NCBI RefSeq assembly: GCF_042667405.1
Contig: NZ_JBHVAL010000007.1
Location: 1-64,000, forward strand
DNA from: Arthrobacter sp042667405
GTDB lineage: Bacteria > Actinomycetota > Actinomycetes > Actinomycetales > Micrococcaceae
Reading direction: 5' to 3'
Length of the DNA stretch: 64,000 nucleotides
Position numbers and translations under genes: made by a program. The notes below the pieces were generated by a model. That model ran no database searches. It was given only the letters and a program-made list of their open reading frames with translations, and was not told where the DNA came from. Positions 7,418 through 15,664 of the stretch are shown one piece after another. Positions within the stretch are counted from its first letter, which is position 1. Each line of letters starts with the position of its first letter.

Positions 7418-8800
7418 TTAGCCTTTCGCGGCGGTTGTCAGTCCGTGGCGCTCGGCGTCGGCCTCGTCCACGGATTCGAGGGCGATGCCCTTGGTTTCCT
7501 TCAAGGAAATGACGGCGACGGCGGTAATCGCGCAGGCGACCACCAGGTAGATCGCGGTGGGGAGCCACGAGCCGGTGTCCTTGAGCCACTGGGTCGCCAG
7601 CAACGGCGCGAGCGAGCCGGCGAAGATGGACGTCACCTGGGAGCCCAACGAAACACCGGAGTAGCGCATGCGGGTGGGGAAGAGCTCGGACATGATGGCC
7701 GGCTGTCCGGCGTACATGAAGGCGTGCAGGCACAGGCCGATGGTCACGGCGAGCACGATGATCACGGCGTTCTTGGTGTCGAACATGGGGAAGGCGAAGA
7801 ACGGCCAGACCGCACCGGTGATGGCACCGATCAGGTAGACGGGCTTGCGGCCCCAGGAGTCAACCAGGCGGCCGACCTGCGGGATCACCAGGAAGTGGAT
7901 CACGTGGGCGATCAGGAGTGCCAGCAGGAGCGAGGAGGTGTCGTACTTGTGGACGCTCTTGAGGTACACAATCGCGAAGCTGACCACCAGGTAGTACATG
8001 ATGTTCTCGGCGAAACGGAGTCCCATGGCCTGGAGGATGCCCTTGGGGTACTTGCGGATGACTTCGCCGACGCCGTAGCTGATGGCTTTGGATTCCTCCA
8101 CCTGTGCCTTGGCTTCGAGGAAGATCGGGGCTTCGGTGACGTGGGTGCGGATGTAGTAGCCAACGAACACGATCACTGCGGAGAGCCAGAACGCTACGCG
8201 CCAGCCCCAGCCGAGGAACGCTTCGCTGCTGAGCGTGGTGGACATGACGAACAGCACCAGCGTGGCCAGCAAGTTGCCAACAGGCACGGCTGCCTGCGGC
8301 CAGGAGGACCAGAAACCGCGCGACTTGTTGGGGCTGTGCTCAGCCACCAGCAGGACCGCGCCGCCCCACTCGCCGCCGAGCGCGAAGCCCTGGATGAAGC
8401 GGAGAGCCACCAGCATCGCCGGGGCCCAGTAGCCGATTTCGACGAAGCCCGGGAGGCAGCCCATCAGGAACGTGGAGACACCCACGATCACGATGGTCAG
8501 CTGCAGCGTGGGCTTGCGGCCGAGTTTGTCGCCGATCTGGCCGAATACGATGCCGCCCAAGGGCCGGGCGACGAAGCCGACGGCGTAGGTGATGAAGGCC
8601 TGGATGATGCCGTCCAGTTCGTTGCCGGTGCTCGGGAAGAAGTACTTGCCGAACACCAATGTGGCGGCGGTGGCGTACAGGAAGAACTCGTACCACTCCA
8701 CCACGGTGCCCACCATTGAGGCCGCGACGATCTTCTTCAGGCCGGAGCCTTTGCCGGAGTCTTTTCCGGCTTTTGATGCGGAGCGCTGCTCTACGCTCAT
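7418..8800 (-). CDS. MFS transporter of the metabolite:H+ symporter (MHS) family
   Basis: A 460-residue inner-membrane symporter with 12 predicted helices. The VVEWYEFFLYATAATLVFG first helix, IGDKLGRKPTL loop-2 motif, RFIQGFALGGEWGGAVLLVA and LFPTRMRYSGVSL are typical of MHS proteins such as ShiA, KgtP and ProP. The start chosen is MSVEQRS at 8800, because GAGGAG ends 6 bases before it; ATG 8806 is too close to that site and the longer frame to 8947 is not plausible. It is cotranscribed with the downstream SDR. The substrate is probably an organic acid such as 3-hydroxybutyrate (inference). A LysR gene is divergent. Confidence 0.87.
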   Translation of the reverse strand: MSVEQRSASKAGKDSGKGSGLKKIVAASMVGTVVEWYEFFLYATAATLVFGKYFFPSTGNELDGIIQAFITYAVGFVARPLGGIVFGQIGDKLGRKPTLQLTIVIVGVSTFLMGCLPGFVEIGYWAPAMLVALRFIQGFALGGEWGGAVLLVAEHSPNKSRGFWSSWPQAAVPVGNLLATLVLFVMSTTLSSEAFLGWGWRVAFWLSAVIVFVGYYIRTHVTEAPIFLEAKAQVEESKAISYGVGEVIRKYPKGILQAMGLRFAENIMYYLVVSFAIVYLKSVHKYDTSSLLLALLIAHVIHFLVIPQVGRLVDSWGRKPVYLIGAITGAVWPFFAFPMFDTKNAVIIVLAVTIGLCLHAFMYAGQPAIMSELFPTRMRYSGVSLGSQVTSIFAGSLAPLLATQWLKDTGSWLPTAIYLVVACAITAVAVISLKETKGIALESVDEADAERHGLTTAAKG

Positions 8801-8937
8801 ATCCATCTCCTCAGTGTCTTCTTCGACCCTTTTGAACGTGATGTGAACCACAACACGAAATGCTCCACTGAGTATTGCCGCAGATTCGTTATGCCTCAAT
8901 GACCAATAAGGCACCTTAGGTGTGCAGAATTGCAGAT

Positions 8938-9834
8938 ATGAATCCAAATCCGGACGACCTTCTCATCTTCCTGGCCGTCTCACGTTCAGGAAAATTCACG
9001 ACGGCGGCCCAAGCGTTGGGACTGAACCACACCACCGTTTCGCGCAGGATTGCGGCGCTGGAGAAGGCGCTGGGCGGCCGGGTCCTCGCGCGTGCGGCCG
9101 GTGGTTGGGAGGTGACGGACCTGGGCGCCGAAGCCGTACTGGTCGCCGAACGCATCGAAGCTGCGGTGAGCGCCCTGGGACCGAGCGACCGCGCACCCGA
9201 CCCGATTACCGGCGTCGTACGCATGACCGCAACTGATGGTTTCAGCGCCTATATCGCGGCACCGGCGGTTGCCCGGCTTCGGACCTCACACCCTGGCCTC
9301 AGCGTCGAAATCGTGACGGTGACGAGGCGGGCGTTGCAGCAGAGGTCCGGGCTGGACATCGAGGTGGTGGTGGGGACGCCGCAGGTACACCGGGCCGAGG
9401 CGCTCCGGCTGGGCGAGTACAGGCTGGGGATGTACGCCTCCCGCGCCTATCTGGCAGACCACGGGACTCCCTCCAGCGTCGAGGAGCTCACACAGCACCA
9501 ACTGGTCTACTTTGTGGATTCGATGCTGCAGGTGGACGATCTGGATGCGCCCCGAAGGCTGGTGCCCACCATGCGGGACGGGCTGAGTTCAACCAACGTG
9601 TTCGTGCATGTGGAAGCGACACGGGCCGGGGCAGGCGTTGGCTTCCTGCCGTGCTTCATGGCGGACCGGCACGCGGACCTGGTGAGGCTCCTCCCCGAAG
9701 ACTTCGCCGAGCTCCTCCCCTACTGGATGGTCCTCCGCCCCGACTCCATGCGCCGCCCCGCGGTAGCCGCCGTCGTGCAGGCCCTGCGCGAGGAGACGGA
9801 GAGCCGCCGGAAGGAGCTGCTGGGGGCGGATTGA
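8938..9834 (+). CDS. LysR-family transcriptional regulator
   Basis: A 298-residue LysR-type regulator. The N-terminal helix-turn-helix is DDLLIFLAVSRSGKFTTAAQ followed by LNHTTVSRRIAALEKALGG; the remainder is the periplasmic-binding-like effector domain. It is divergent from the MHS transporter-SDR operon across a 137-base spacer, the usual arrangement for a regulator of the divergent genes. The spacer contains a short TGCA-(4)-TGCA inverted repeat (8923-8934), not enough for a firm operator call. The start MNPNPDD (8938) fits family N-termini; a GTG at 8920 is possible. Confidence 0.88.
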   Translation: MNPNPDDLLIFLAVSRSGKFTTAAQALGLNHTTVSRRIAALEKALGGRVLARAAGGWEVTDLGAEAVLVAERIEAAVSALGPSDRAPDPITGVVRMTATDGFSAYIAAPAVARLRTSHPGLSVEIVTVTRRALQQRSGLDIEVVVGTPQVHRAEALRLGEYRLGMYASRAYLADHGTPSSVEELTQHQLVYFVDSMLQVDDLDAPRRLVPTMRDGLSSTNVFVHVEATRAGAGVGFLPCFMADRHADLVRLLPEDFAELLPYWMVLRPDSMRRPAVAAVVQALREETESRRKELLGAD

Positions 9835-9838
9835 GCGC

Positions 9839-9895
9839 CGAGGTGGCACTTAATGACAATCCGAGGCACAAACATTGTCATCAAATGCCATCTCG
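9839..9895. repeat. 57-bp palindromic repeat, copy B, at a convergent gene junction
   Basis: Arms at 9839-9858 and 9876-9895 (20 bases, three G-T wobbles) around a 17-base loop. Arms and loop match the copy at 6573-6629 closely: both have TTAATGACA in the left arm and AAACAT at the loop end. It starts 4 bases after the LysR stop codon and ends 10 bases before the stop of the convergent ABC ATPase gene. Confidence 0.75.
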
Positions 9896-9905
9896 CGGGG
9901 AGGGA

Positions 9906-10748
9906 TCAGAGCGGAATCACCAGGGGCGTGTGGCTGACGGGGTCGTCGATGACCATGCACGGCAGGCCGAACACGTGCTCCACCAACTCCGCGGTCACCA
10001 CATCGGCGGGCCGGCCCTCGGCAACCACGGCCCCGTCCTTCATGGCGATCAGGTGCGTGGCGTAGCGGCAGGCGTGGTTCAGGTCGTGGAGCACGGCCAC
10101 CAGGGTGTTGCCTCCGCCATTCAAGCGCCGGAACAAGTCCAGGAGCTCAATCTGATGGGCGATATCCAGGAAGGTTGTGGGCTCGTCCAGTAGCAACAAG
10201 GGAGTCTGCTGGGCGAGGACCATGGCCACCCACACGCGCTGCCGCTGACCGCCGGAGAGTTCATCCACCAAACGCCCGGACAGCTCCGTGACGTTGGTTG
10301 CATCCAATGCGGCAACAACCGCGGCTTCGTCGGCCTCGGACCACTGGCGGAGCAGCTTCTGATGCGGGTAGCGGCCGCGCGCCACGAGGTCCGCCACGGT
10401 GATGCCGTCCGGTGCGATGGAAGTCTGCGGCAGCAGGCCCAGCCGGCGGGCGACTTCCTTGGCGCCAAAGGAGGAGATGCCCTTGCCGTCCAGGAGCACG
10501 GCCCCGGACGCCGGTTCCAGCAGCCGGGACAGTGCCCGCAACAAAGTGGACTTGCCGCAGGCATTCGGGCCCACAATCACCGTGAACTCGCCATCCGGGA
10601 TGCTGACGTCGAGCGCCGAAGACACGGTGCGTCCGGCGTAGCCCAGGCTCACCCCCTCAGCGCTGAGCCGGGCAGGCCGGCCGGCACACGCACCCTCCAT
10701 TACAGGTGCAGCCGGAACTTCAGTCATTGCCATCTCCTTGAAAGTCAT
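9906..10748 (-). CDS. Iron-siderophore ABC transporter, ATP-binding subunit
   Basis: A FepC/FhuC-type ATPase that drives a FecCD-type importer. Walker A GPNACGKST, Q-loop LLPQTS, signature LSGGQRQRVW, Walker B LLLLDEPT and switch His in AVLHDLNHA are all intact. The first ATG at 10748 overlaps the TGA of the upstream permease (ATGA) and would give 280 residues. An internal ATG at 10727 has a better-placed AAGGAG site and would give 273 residues; either is possible. It is last in a binding protein-SIP-permease-permease-ATPase operon. The cargo is inferred to be a ferric siderophore. Confidence 0.93.
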   Translation of the reverse strand: MTFKEMAMTEVPAAPVMEGACAGRPARLSAEGVSLGYAGRTVSSALDVSIPDGEFTVIVGPNACGKSTLLRALSRLLEPASGAVLLDGKGISSFGAKEVARRLGLLPQTSIAPDGITVADLVARGRYPHQKLLRQWSEADEAAVVAALDATNVTELSGRLVDELSGGQRQRVWVAMVLAQQTPLLLLDEPTTFLDIAHQIELLDLFRRLNGGGNTLVAVLHDLNHACRYATHLIAMKDGAVVAEGRPADVVTAELVEHVFGLPCMVIDDPVSHTPLVIPL

Positions 10749-11797
10749 TGCCGTTTCACCTCACGGGCAAGCAGCCACACGAGGTAGCAGCCGCCGATGC
10801 TGACAGTCACCACGCCCACGGGCAGTTGGACCGGGGCGAAGAGGTTCTGCGCCACGATGTCGCTGGCCACCAGGAGAAACGCGCCCATGGCGGCCGAGGG
10901 AACCATTCCCACCGAAGCCGATCTGGTCAGCCTGCGCGCCAGTTGCGGGGCGGCCAGGGAAATGAAGGCAATTGGTCCCGCCGCAGCGGTGACCATCGCG
11001 GTCAACGCCACGCCCACCACTGCCAGGACCAGCCGCGAACCTTCCAGTCGGACGCCCAAGGCCCTGGCGGCGTCGTCGCCCATTTCCAAAAGGCCCAACC
11101 GCCTGCCGTAAAGGGACAACACGAACAGCAGCACCAAAAAAACGATCACCACCGGCAGCACCTGCTCCCAGCCGATCTTGTTCAACGAACCGGCACCCCA
11201 AACGGCCGCTGACATTGCCTGTTCCAGCGAGGCCTTGAGGATCATCCATGTGTTCACGGATGCCAGCATGGCGCTGACCGCGATGCCGGCGATGATCAAC
11301 CGGAACCCCTGGATACCCCTCTTGTAGGCGAACAGATAAACGAGTGCCGCAGTGACCAGCCCACCCACCAGCGCACCAGCGGACACCGCGAAATAGCCGC
11401 CGCCCATCAGCAGGATGACCACCAGCGCACCCGTATAGGCGCCGGTGTTGAAACCGATCACGTCCGGGCTGCCCAGCGCGTTCCGGGTCAGTGATTGGAA
11501 GATTGCCCCGCTGACCCCCATGGCCGCCCCCAATATCAGGGCCAGGAGGACACGTGGCAATCTCCACTCCACCACCACCATGTGCACGGCGCCGCTGGAC
11601 TGTCCCAACAGTGCCGAAACGACGTCCGGTAGCCCGATGCTGAACTCGCCAAGGCCAAGGGCGACGACGGCGAGCGCCAGGGCGGCGGCTACCAGGACGG
11701 CGGTGACAACCAGGGTGCGGACATCCACTCGGAGTGAGAGGCGCCCGTCAAAGCGGCGTACGGCAAAGGTCCGCCGACCGAAATCGATACTGCTCAC
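10745..11797 (-). CDS. Iron-siderophore ABC transporter permease (FecCD family), second subunit
   Basis: A 350-residue FecCD-type permease with about 9-10 transmembrane helices. The family motifs WRLPRVLLALILGAAMGVSG and QSLTRNALGSPDVIGFNTGA are clear, as are AAGPIAFISLAAPQLARRL and a GD-AAR-LG coupling segment. The start is a GTG at 11797 overlapping the TGA of the preceding permease (GTGA), which implies translational coupling. It pairs with the next permease as the heterodimeric membrane channel for a ferric siderophore. Confidence 0.93.
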   Translation of the reverse strand: MSSIDFGRRTFAVRRFDGRLSLRVDVRTLVVTAVLVAAALALAVVALGLGEFSIGLPDVVSALLGQSSGAVHMVVVEWRLPRVLLALILGAAMGVSGAIFQSLTRNALGSPDVIGFNTGAYTGALVVILLMGGGYFAVSAGALVGGLVTAALVYLFAYKRGIQGFRLIIAGIAVSAMLASVNTWMILKASLEQAMSAAVWGAGSLNKIGWEQVLPVVIVFLVLLFVLSLYGRRLGLLEMGDDAARALGVRLEGSRLVLAVVGVALTAMVTAAAGPIAFISLAAPQLARRLTRSASVGMVPSAAMGAFLLVASDIVAQNLFAPVQLPVGVVTVSIGGCYLVWLLAREVKRQ

Positions 11798-12867
11798 AAG
11801 GTGCTCACTTTCCGGCGTCGGATGAGCCAGATGAGGACGGGGGCTCCCACGAATGCCGTGATGATTCCGACCTGCATTTCACCGGGGCGCAGGACCAGCC
11901 TGCCCAGGATGTCCGAAACCAGAAGCAGCACGGGCGAGAGCACCAGTGTGTAGGCCAGGATCCAGCGCTGGTCCGGGCCTACGATCCATCGGACCACGTG
12001 CGGGACCATGAGCCCGACGAATCCGATGGGCCCGGCCGCTGCCGTGGCGGCACCGCAGAGAAGGGTCACGGCAATGATGGTCCAGATCCGGGTGCCCCGG
12101 ATATTGGCACCGAGCGAGGTGGCTGTGTCATCACCCATGGCCACGGCGTTCAACGACCTGGCCATGCACAGTGCGATCACCGTTCCCACCAGGATGAACG
12201 GCGCCACCGTGGTGAAGATTTCCCAAGTGCGGTTGCTCAAGGTACCGGCGCTCCAACTGCGCATGCTGTCGAACACGGCAGGGCGCAGCAGGGTGATACC
12301 GGAGGAGATGCCGCCGAGGACTGCCCCCAAGGCAACTCCGGCAAGGGTGAGGCGGAGCGGGGTTGCCCCGCCCCTCCCCCGTGACCCGATGAAGTACACA
12401 GCCACAGTGGCCACTACCGCCCCAAAGAACGAGAACCAGATGTATTCCTGGATGCTGGTGACTCCGAACAGCGCCACCCCCAGGACCACGAAGAAGCCTG
12501 CGCCCGCGTTGACGCCCAGGATGCCTGGGTCCGCCAGCGGGTTGCGGGTCAAAGCCTGGATCAGTGCACCGGAGAGGCCCAGTGCCACCCCGACCACCAC
12601 GCCTGTGGCGGTCCGGGGAAGTCGGAGATCGTGGATGATCACGTGCTCCGGTGAGCCATCATAGGCGGTGATGGCTGGCCAGAGGTTGCCCAGGTCCACG
12701 TCCTTGGACCCCACCACCAGGCTCAGCCACAGGACAAGGACCAGCGCGGCAACGGATGTGAGCAAGCCCAGCAACCTGTACCGGTTCACGGCCATCAGGC
12801 CCGGAGTCCCGTGACGGGCGGCAGGCGCGGACGCTTCAGACGCCCGAGCCAGGGTTCCAGCCGACAC
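11794..12867 (-). CDS. Iron-siderophore ABC transporter permease (FecCD family), first subunit
   Basis: A 357-residue FecCD-type permease. Motifs: LRLPRTATGVVVGVALGLSG, QALTRNPLADPGILGVNAGA, GDDTATSLGANI and AAGPIGFVGLMVPHVVRWIV. The first about 25 residues are hydrophilic and precede the first helix. The GTG start at 12867 overlaps the last base of the upstream TAG stop. It forms the channel with the following permease. Confidence 0.93.
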   Translation of the reverse strand: MSAGTLARASEASAPAARHGTPGLMAVNRYRLLGLLTSVAALVLVLWLSLVVGSKDVDLGNLWPAITAYDGSPEHVIIHDLRLPRTATGVVVGVALGLSGALIQALTRNPLADPGILGVNAGAGFFVVLGVALFGVTSIQEYIWFSFFGAVVATVAVYFIGSRGRGGATPLRLTLAGVALGAVLGGISSGITLLRPAVFDSMRSWSAGTLSNRTWEIFTTVAPFILVGTVIALCMARSLNAVAMGDDTATSLGANIRGTRIWTIIAVTLLCGAATAAAGPIGFVGLMVPHVVRWIVGPDQRWILAYTLVLSPVLLLVSDILGRLVLRPGEMQVGIITAFVGAPVLIWLIRRRKVSTL

Positions 12868-13748
12868 TACAACCCCAACAGTTCGAACTTGGCGTCCTGC
12901 AGGTCCACGGTTTCCTCGTGGTCCCGTTTCCCGTTCGTCCAGAGTTCGTCGAACCAGCGCCGGGTCTCGGCGTCGAGGCTGCCCCAGCGCTCCTCCCAGG
13001 CTTCGCTCTTGTCCGTCCAGTAGCCGATCAGCTTGTAGGACTCGGGCGTGAGCTTCTTCTCATGCCGGAGGTACTTGCGGATCCCGCGCAGGACCTTGGT
13101 CTCGCCGGCCACCCAGATGTAGCCCACCCCGCCGGGCAGCTCCACGGAACGAAGCACATCCTCCAGCTGGGACTGGCTGTGGCCGTTCCCGCCGTGGATC
13201 CAGGCGAGCTCTGTTCCTGCGCCGAGGACGAGATCCTGTTGGTGCGAGGCATCCTCCACTTCGATCAGCACCCTGGTCCGTACACCTGGCGGTGTCTGCT
13301 CCACGAGCCTGGCAACAGCCGGAAGACCGGTAGCGTCGGCCAACAGGATCTGCCACTGAAGGTCCGCCGGCGGTTCGTACAGGCCGGTTGGGGAATTAAG
13401 CCCGACGACGTCACCCACCTGGGCCCGCTGCGCCCAGGAAGCTGCCAATCCGCCGTCGTGAACTACGAAGTCGATGTCCACCGTTCCGGCGGCCGCATCC
13501 ACAGCGCGGACGGTGTAGGTCCGCATGGCGGATGGCTCGACGCCGGGCTCCCAGTCCCAGGAATCTCCGGTGGAGATGGGCAGCCGGGCCTGGTGGGTGC
13601 CGGGATCGGGAAGGAACACGCGGAGGTATTCGTCGCCGATTCCCGTGCTGTCAAAGCCTGCCAGCCCGGGTCCGCCAAAGGTGATGCGGACCATCCCCGG
13701 TGTGAGCGGCCGCGTGGAAACGACCTCCGCACGGTAGATGCTCATCAT
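12867..13748 (-). CDS. Siderophore-interacting protein (FAD-dependent ferric-siderophore reductase)
   Basis: A 293-residue SIP/ViuB-type flavoprotein that reduces imported ferric siderophores in the cytosol to release iron. The N-terminal FAD-binding barrel includes MRTYTVRAVD (FAD-binding RxYT) and VHDGGLAASWAQRAQVGD. The C-terminal NAD(P)H half includes LLADATGLPAVARL, WIHGGNGH and YIWVAGETKVLRGIRKYL. Two ATGs (13748, 13745) overlap the TGA of the binding protein gene. In mycobacterial IrtA this domain is fused to an ABC exporter-fold subunit; here it is a separate gene in the same locus as an IrtAB-like pair. Confidence 0.92.
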   Translation of the reverse strand: MMSIYRAEVVSTRPLTPGMVRITFGGPGLAGFDSTGIGDEYLRVFLPDPGTHQARLPISTGDSWDWEPGVEPSAMRTYTVRAVDAAAGTVDIDFVVHDGGLAASWAQRAQVGDVVGLNSPTGLYEPPADLQWQILLADATGLPAVARLVEQTPPGVRTRVLIEVEDASHQQDLVLGAGTELAWIHGGNGHSQSQLEDVLRSVELPGGVGYIWVAGETKVLRGIRKYLRHEKKLTPESYKLIGYWTDKSEAWEERWGSLDAETRRWFDELWTNGKRDHEETVDLQDAKFELLGL

Positions 13749-14698
13749 GACAGGAGCGCCTTTTCGAACTTCTCCAGCAGGGCGTACTGGCCACTCGGGG
13801 AGCCGTAGATCATCTCAAGGTCGTACGTGTGGATCTGCTTGTTGGCAACGAATGGCAGCGAGGTCCAGAGCTTGTTATTGGCCAGCGGGGCGAAGGCATC
13901 CGGGTTGGCACCACCCTTCTCGGGAACTTCGGTGGTGATGATGGCGTCGATTCCGTTGAGCTGCTCGAGTTGCTCGGCGCTTAGCTTGGCGCCTTCACCG
14001 TCCGCGAGCGGGGAAACCTTCAGGCCCAGGTCCTTGATGACCAGGCATGGCGTTCCGTAGCAGCTGACCGTCACCTGGTCCTCGTAGTAGTCCACCGGGC
14101 CAATCACCAGGTCGCTCTTGCCGGCCTCGGCCAGGCGCTTCTTTACGTCGTCAACCTTGGCCTGGTACTTGTCCATCCACGCCTGGTACTCACCGGTCTT
14201 GCCGAAAGCCTCAGCCACTGTCTTGAACTTGGTGCGCCAGTCGCTGCCGTCGAAGCCGTTGAACGTATAGGTAGGAGCGATGTCGGAGAGCTTGCCGTCA
14301 AGCTCCTCCTCGTAGCCCAGGCCGTTGAGAATGACGTCCGGCTGGGCTTTGAGGATGGCCTCGAAGTTGAACTCCGGGTAGTTGGTGAACGGGGTGATTC
14401 CTTCGAGGGCCTTCTGGTCGAAGAAGTAGGGGAAACCCTTGTAGCCGCTGTCCCGGATGGGTTGCTGGCTTGCCAGTGGAATTCCAAGGGTGATCAGCAT
14501 GTCCAGGTCCGTGGTGTACATGCCCAGGGCCTTCTTGGGCTCTGCTGGAATGTTGACTTCCTTGACTTCACTGGTGACGGTGCGGGTTTCCGACTTGGCG
14601 CTGGCGTTGGCGTCGGTGGTGGCGCAGCCGCTGAGGAGAAGGGCGGCGGACGCCAGGGCCGCGAAGGCGGCAAACATGGTTTTTGGGCGTGAAATCAC
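13745..14698 (-). CDS. Iron-siderophore substrate-binding lipoprotein
   Basis: A 317-residue cluster A binding protein (FecB/FepB-like). The signal peptide ends in a lipobox LLSGC (Cys about 25), so the protein is lipid-anchored outside the membrane. EPKKALGMYTTDLDMLITLG and AILKAQPDVILNGLGYEEEL are typical of ferric-siderophore receptors. The start is a GTG at 14698. It is first in the importer operon. An IdeR/DmdR-type iron box lies 77 bases upstream, so it is probably induced by iron limitation. Confidence 0.92.
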   Translation of the reverse strand: MISRPKTMFAAFAALASAALLLSGCATTDANASAKSETRTVTSEVKEVNIPAEPKKALGMYTTDLDMLITLGIPLASQQPIRDSGYKGFPYFFDQKALEGITPFTNYPEFNFEAILKAQPDVILNGLGYEEELDGKLSDIAPTYTFNGFDGSDWRTKFKTVAEAFGKTGEYQAWMDKYQAKVDDVKKRLAEAGKSDLVIGPVDYYEDQVTVSCYGTPCLVIKDLGLKVSPLADGEGAKLSAEQLEQLNGIDAIITTEVPEKGGANPDAFAPLANNKLWTSLPFVANKQIHTYDLEMIYGSPSGQYALLEKFEKALLS

Positions 14699-14774
14699 TG
14701 CGGTCCTTATGATTCTCAGGGGAGGCGGGGAAGCTCCCGGTAGCGGCCGCTGGTTTCACGGCGGACCGCCGAAG

Positions 14775-14793
14775 TTAGGTATTCCTACCCTAA
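14775..14793 (-). promoter_or_regulatory. Predicted IdeR/DmdR iron box upstream of the siderophore importer operon
   Basis: The 19-base site TTAGGTATTCCTACCCTAA has TTAGG/CCTAA arms and matches about 14 of 19 positions of the recalled actinobacterial iron-box consensus. It lies between the AraC gene stop and the GTG of the binding lipoprotein. An iron-loaded IdeR/DmdR would block transcription here. Confidence 0.7.
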
Positions 14794-14823
14794 CAACGAG
14801 TGATCAAAGGAAACCGCCGGATT

Positions 14824-15630
14824 CTATTCCGAACCGGCCAGAGAGTGGTGGTTTCCGGCCTTAAGCCATGCCACATACCAGCCCGGAGTGTGCCCCATCA
14901 CCTTCCTGAACACCTGCACGAAGGCGCTGGGATTGTTGTAGCCCACCCTCCTGCTGACCGAGGACACCGGGTAGCCTGCCGCGAGCAATCCCAGCGCCAC
15001 CCGGACCCTGGCATGGATGCGCCACTGCGCAAACGTCATCCCGGTTTCCTTGTGGAACAGGCGGGAAAGGTTGCGCACACTGATGGCCACCACCGCGCCC
15101 CATTCCTCCAGCGAGCGGTCCAGGGCGGGATCGTCCAGAAGGGCGCGGGCGATGAGTTCCAGACGCGGATCAGTGGGCATGGGCAACAGCATCGGCCGCG
15201 CATCCACCACATCCAGCAAACCCACCACCACATGCCCGGAACGCTCCCGGGTTGAATCATCCATGTCAAAGGTGCTCATGTGCCGCAGCAGTTCCTGGGC
15301 AGCCGCAGGGACAGTGACAGCCACGGTCCGGCCAGTCAACGCGGGCGCCACTTCGGCGTCAATGTGCGAGCAATAGAACCCCGTGCCCTGGGTGGATTTC
15401 ACGGCATGGACCACGCCTGCGGGGATCCACAAACCCAGCGTTGCAGGGACCGCGAAGAATCCCCCATCGGCTTCCACGGTGAGCACCCCACGGGCACCCC
15501 AGAGCAGCTCATGGCAATCGTGGACGTGTTCCGTCCAGGTGGCTGGCGTGGCGCACTCGAAGTATCCGGTGTGAACGCCGCGGACCAGCGGTGCGGTCTG
15601 TCCGGATTGCGATACGGCTTGGCTGGTCAT
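14824..15630 (-). CDS. AraC-family regulator of the iron-uptake locus
   Basis: A 268-residue AraC/XylS protein with an N-terminal cupin sensor (HDCHELLWGARGVLTVEADG, WIPAGVVHAV) and a C-terminal double helix-turn-helix (ISVRNLSRLFHKETGMTFAQ ... VSSVSRRVGYNNPSAFVQVF). It lies between the importer operon and a divergent heterodimeric ABC pair. That layout recalls ybtA beside ybtPQ in yersiniabactin loci, where the AraC protein senses the siderophore. The ligand here is inferred. A weaker iron-box-like sequence is in the 31-base divergent spacer. Confidence 0.9.
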   Translation of the reverse strand: MTSQAVSQSGQTAPLVRGVHTGYFECATPATWTEHVHDCHELLWGARGVLTVEADGGFFAVPATLGLWIPAGVVHAVKSTQGTGFYCSHIDAEVAPALTGRTVAVTVPAAAQELLRHMSTFDMDDSTRERSGHVVVGLLDVVDARPMLLPMPTDPRLELIARALLDDPALDRSLEEWGAVVAISVRNLSRLFHKETGMTFAQWRIHARVRVALGLLAAGYPVSSVSRRVGYNNPSAFVQVFRKVMGHTPGWYVAWLKAGNHHSLAGSE

Positions 15631-15645
15631 CTGGCCTTCTTGAAG

Positions 15646-15664
15646 TTAGGTGAGCCTTACTATG
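15646..15664 (+). promoter_or_regulatory. Possible second iron box, overlapping the ribosome site of the ABC pair
   Basis: TTAGGTGAGCCTTAC continues the consensus through the left arm and centre (about 11-12 of 19 positions) but the right arm is poor. The same bases hold the AGGTGAG ribosome site for the ATG at 15662. A regulator bound here could affect both the AraC gene and the ABC pair, since only 31 bases separate their starts. Confidence 0.35.

Noticed and set aside
7031..8719. A 562-codon plus-strand frame over the SDR and MHS transporter genes
   Set aside because: The His/Gly/Asp-rich translation is the antisense of the transporter; the minus-strand frame has clear membrane helices and motifs.
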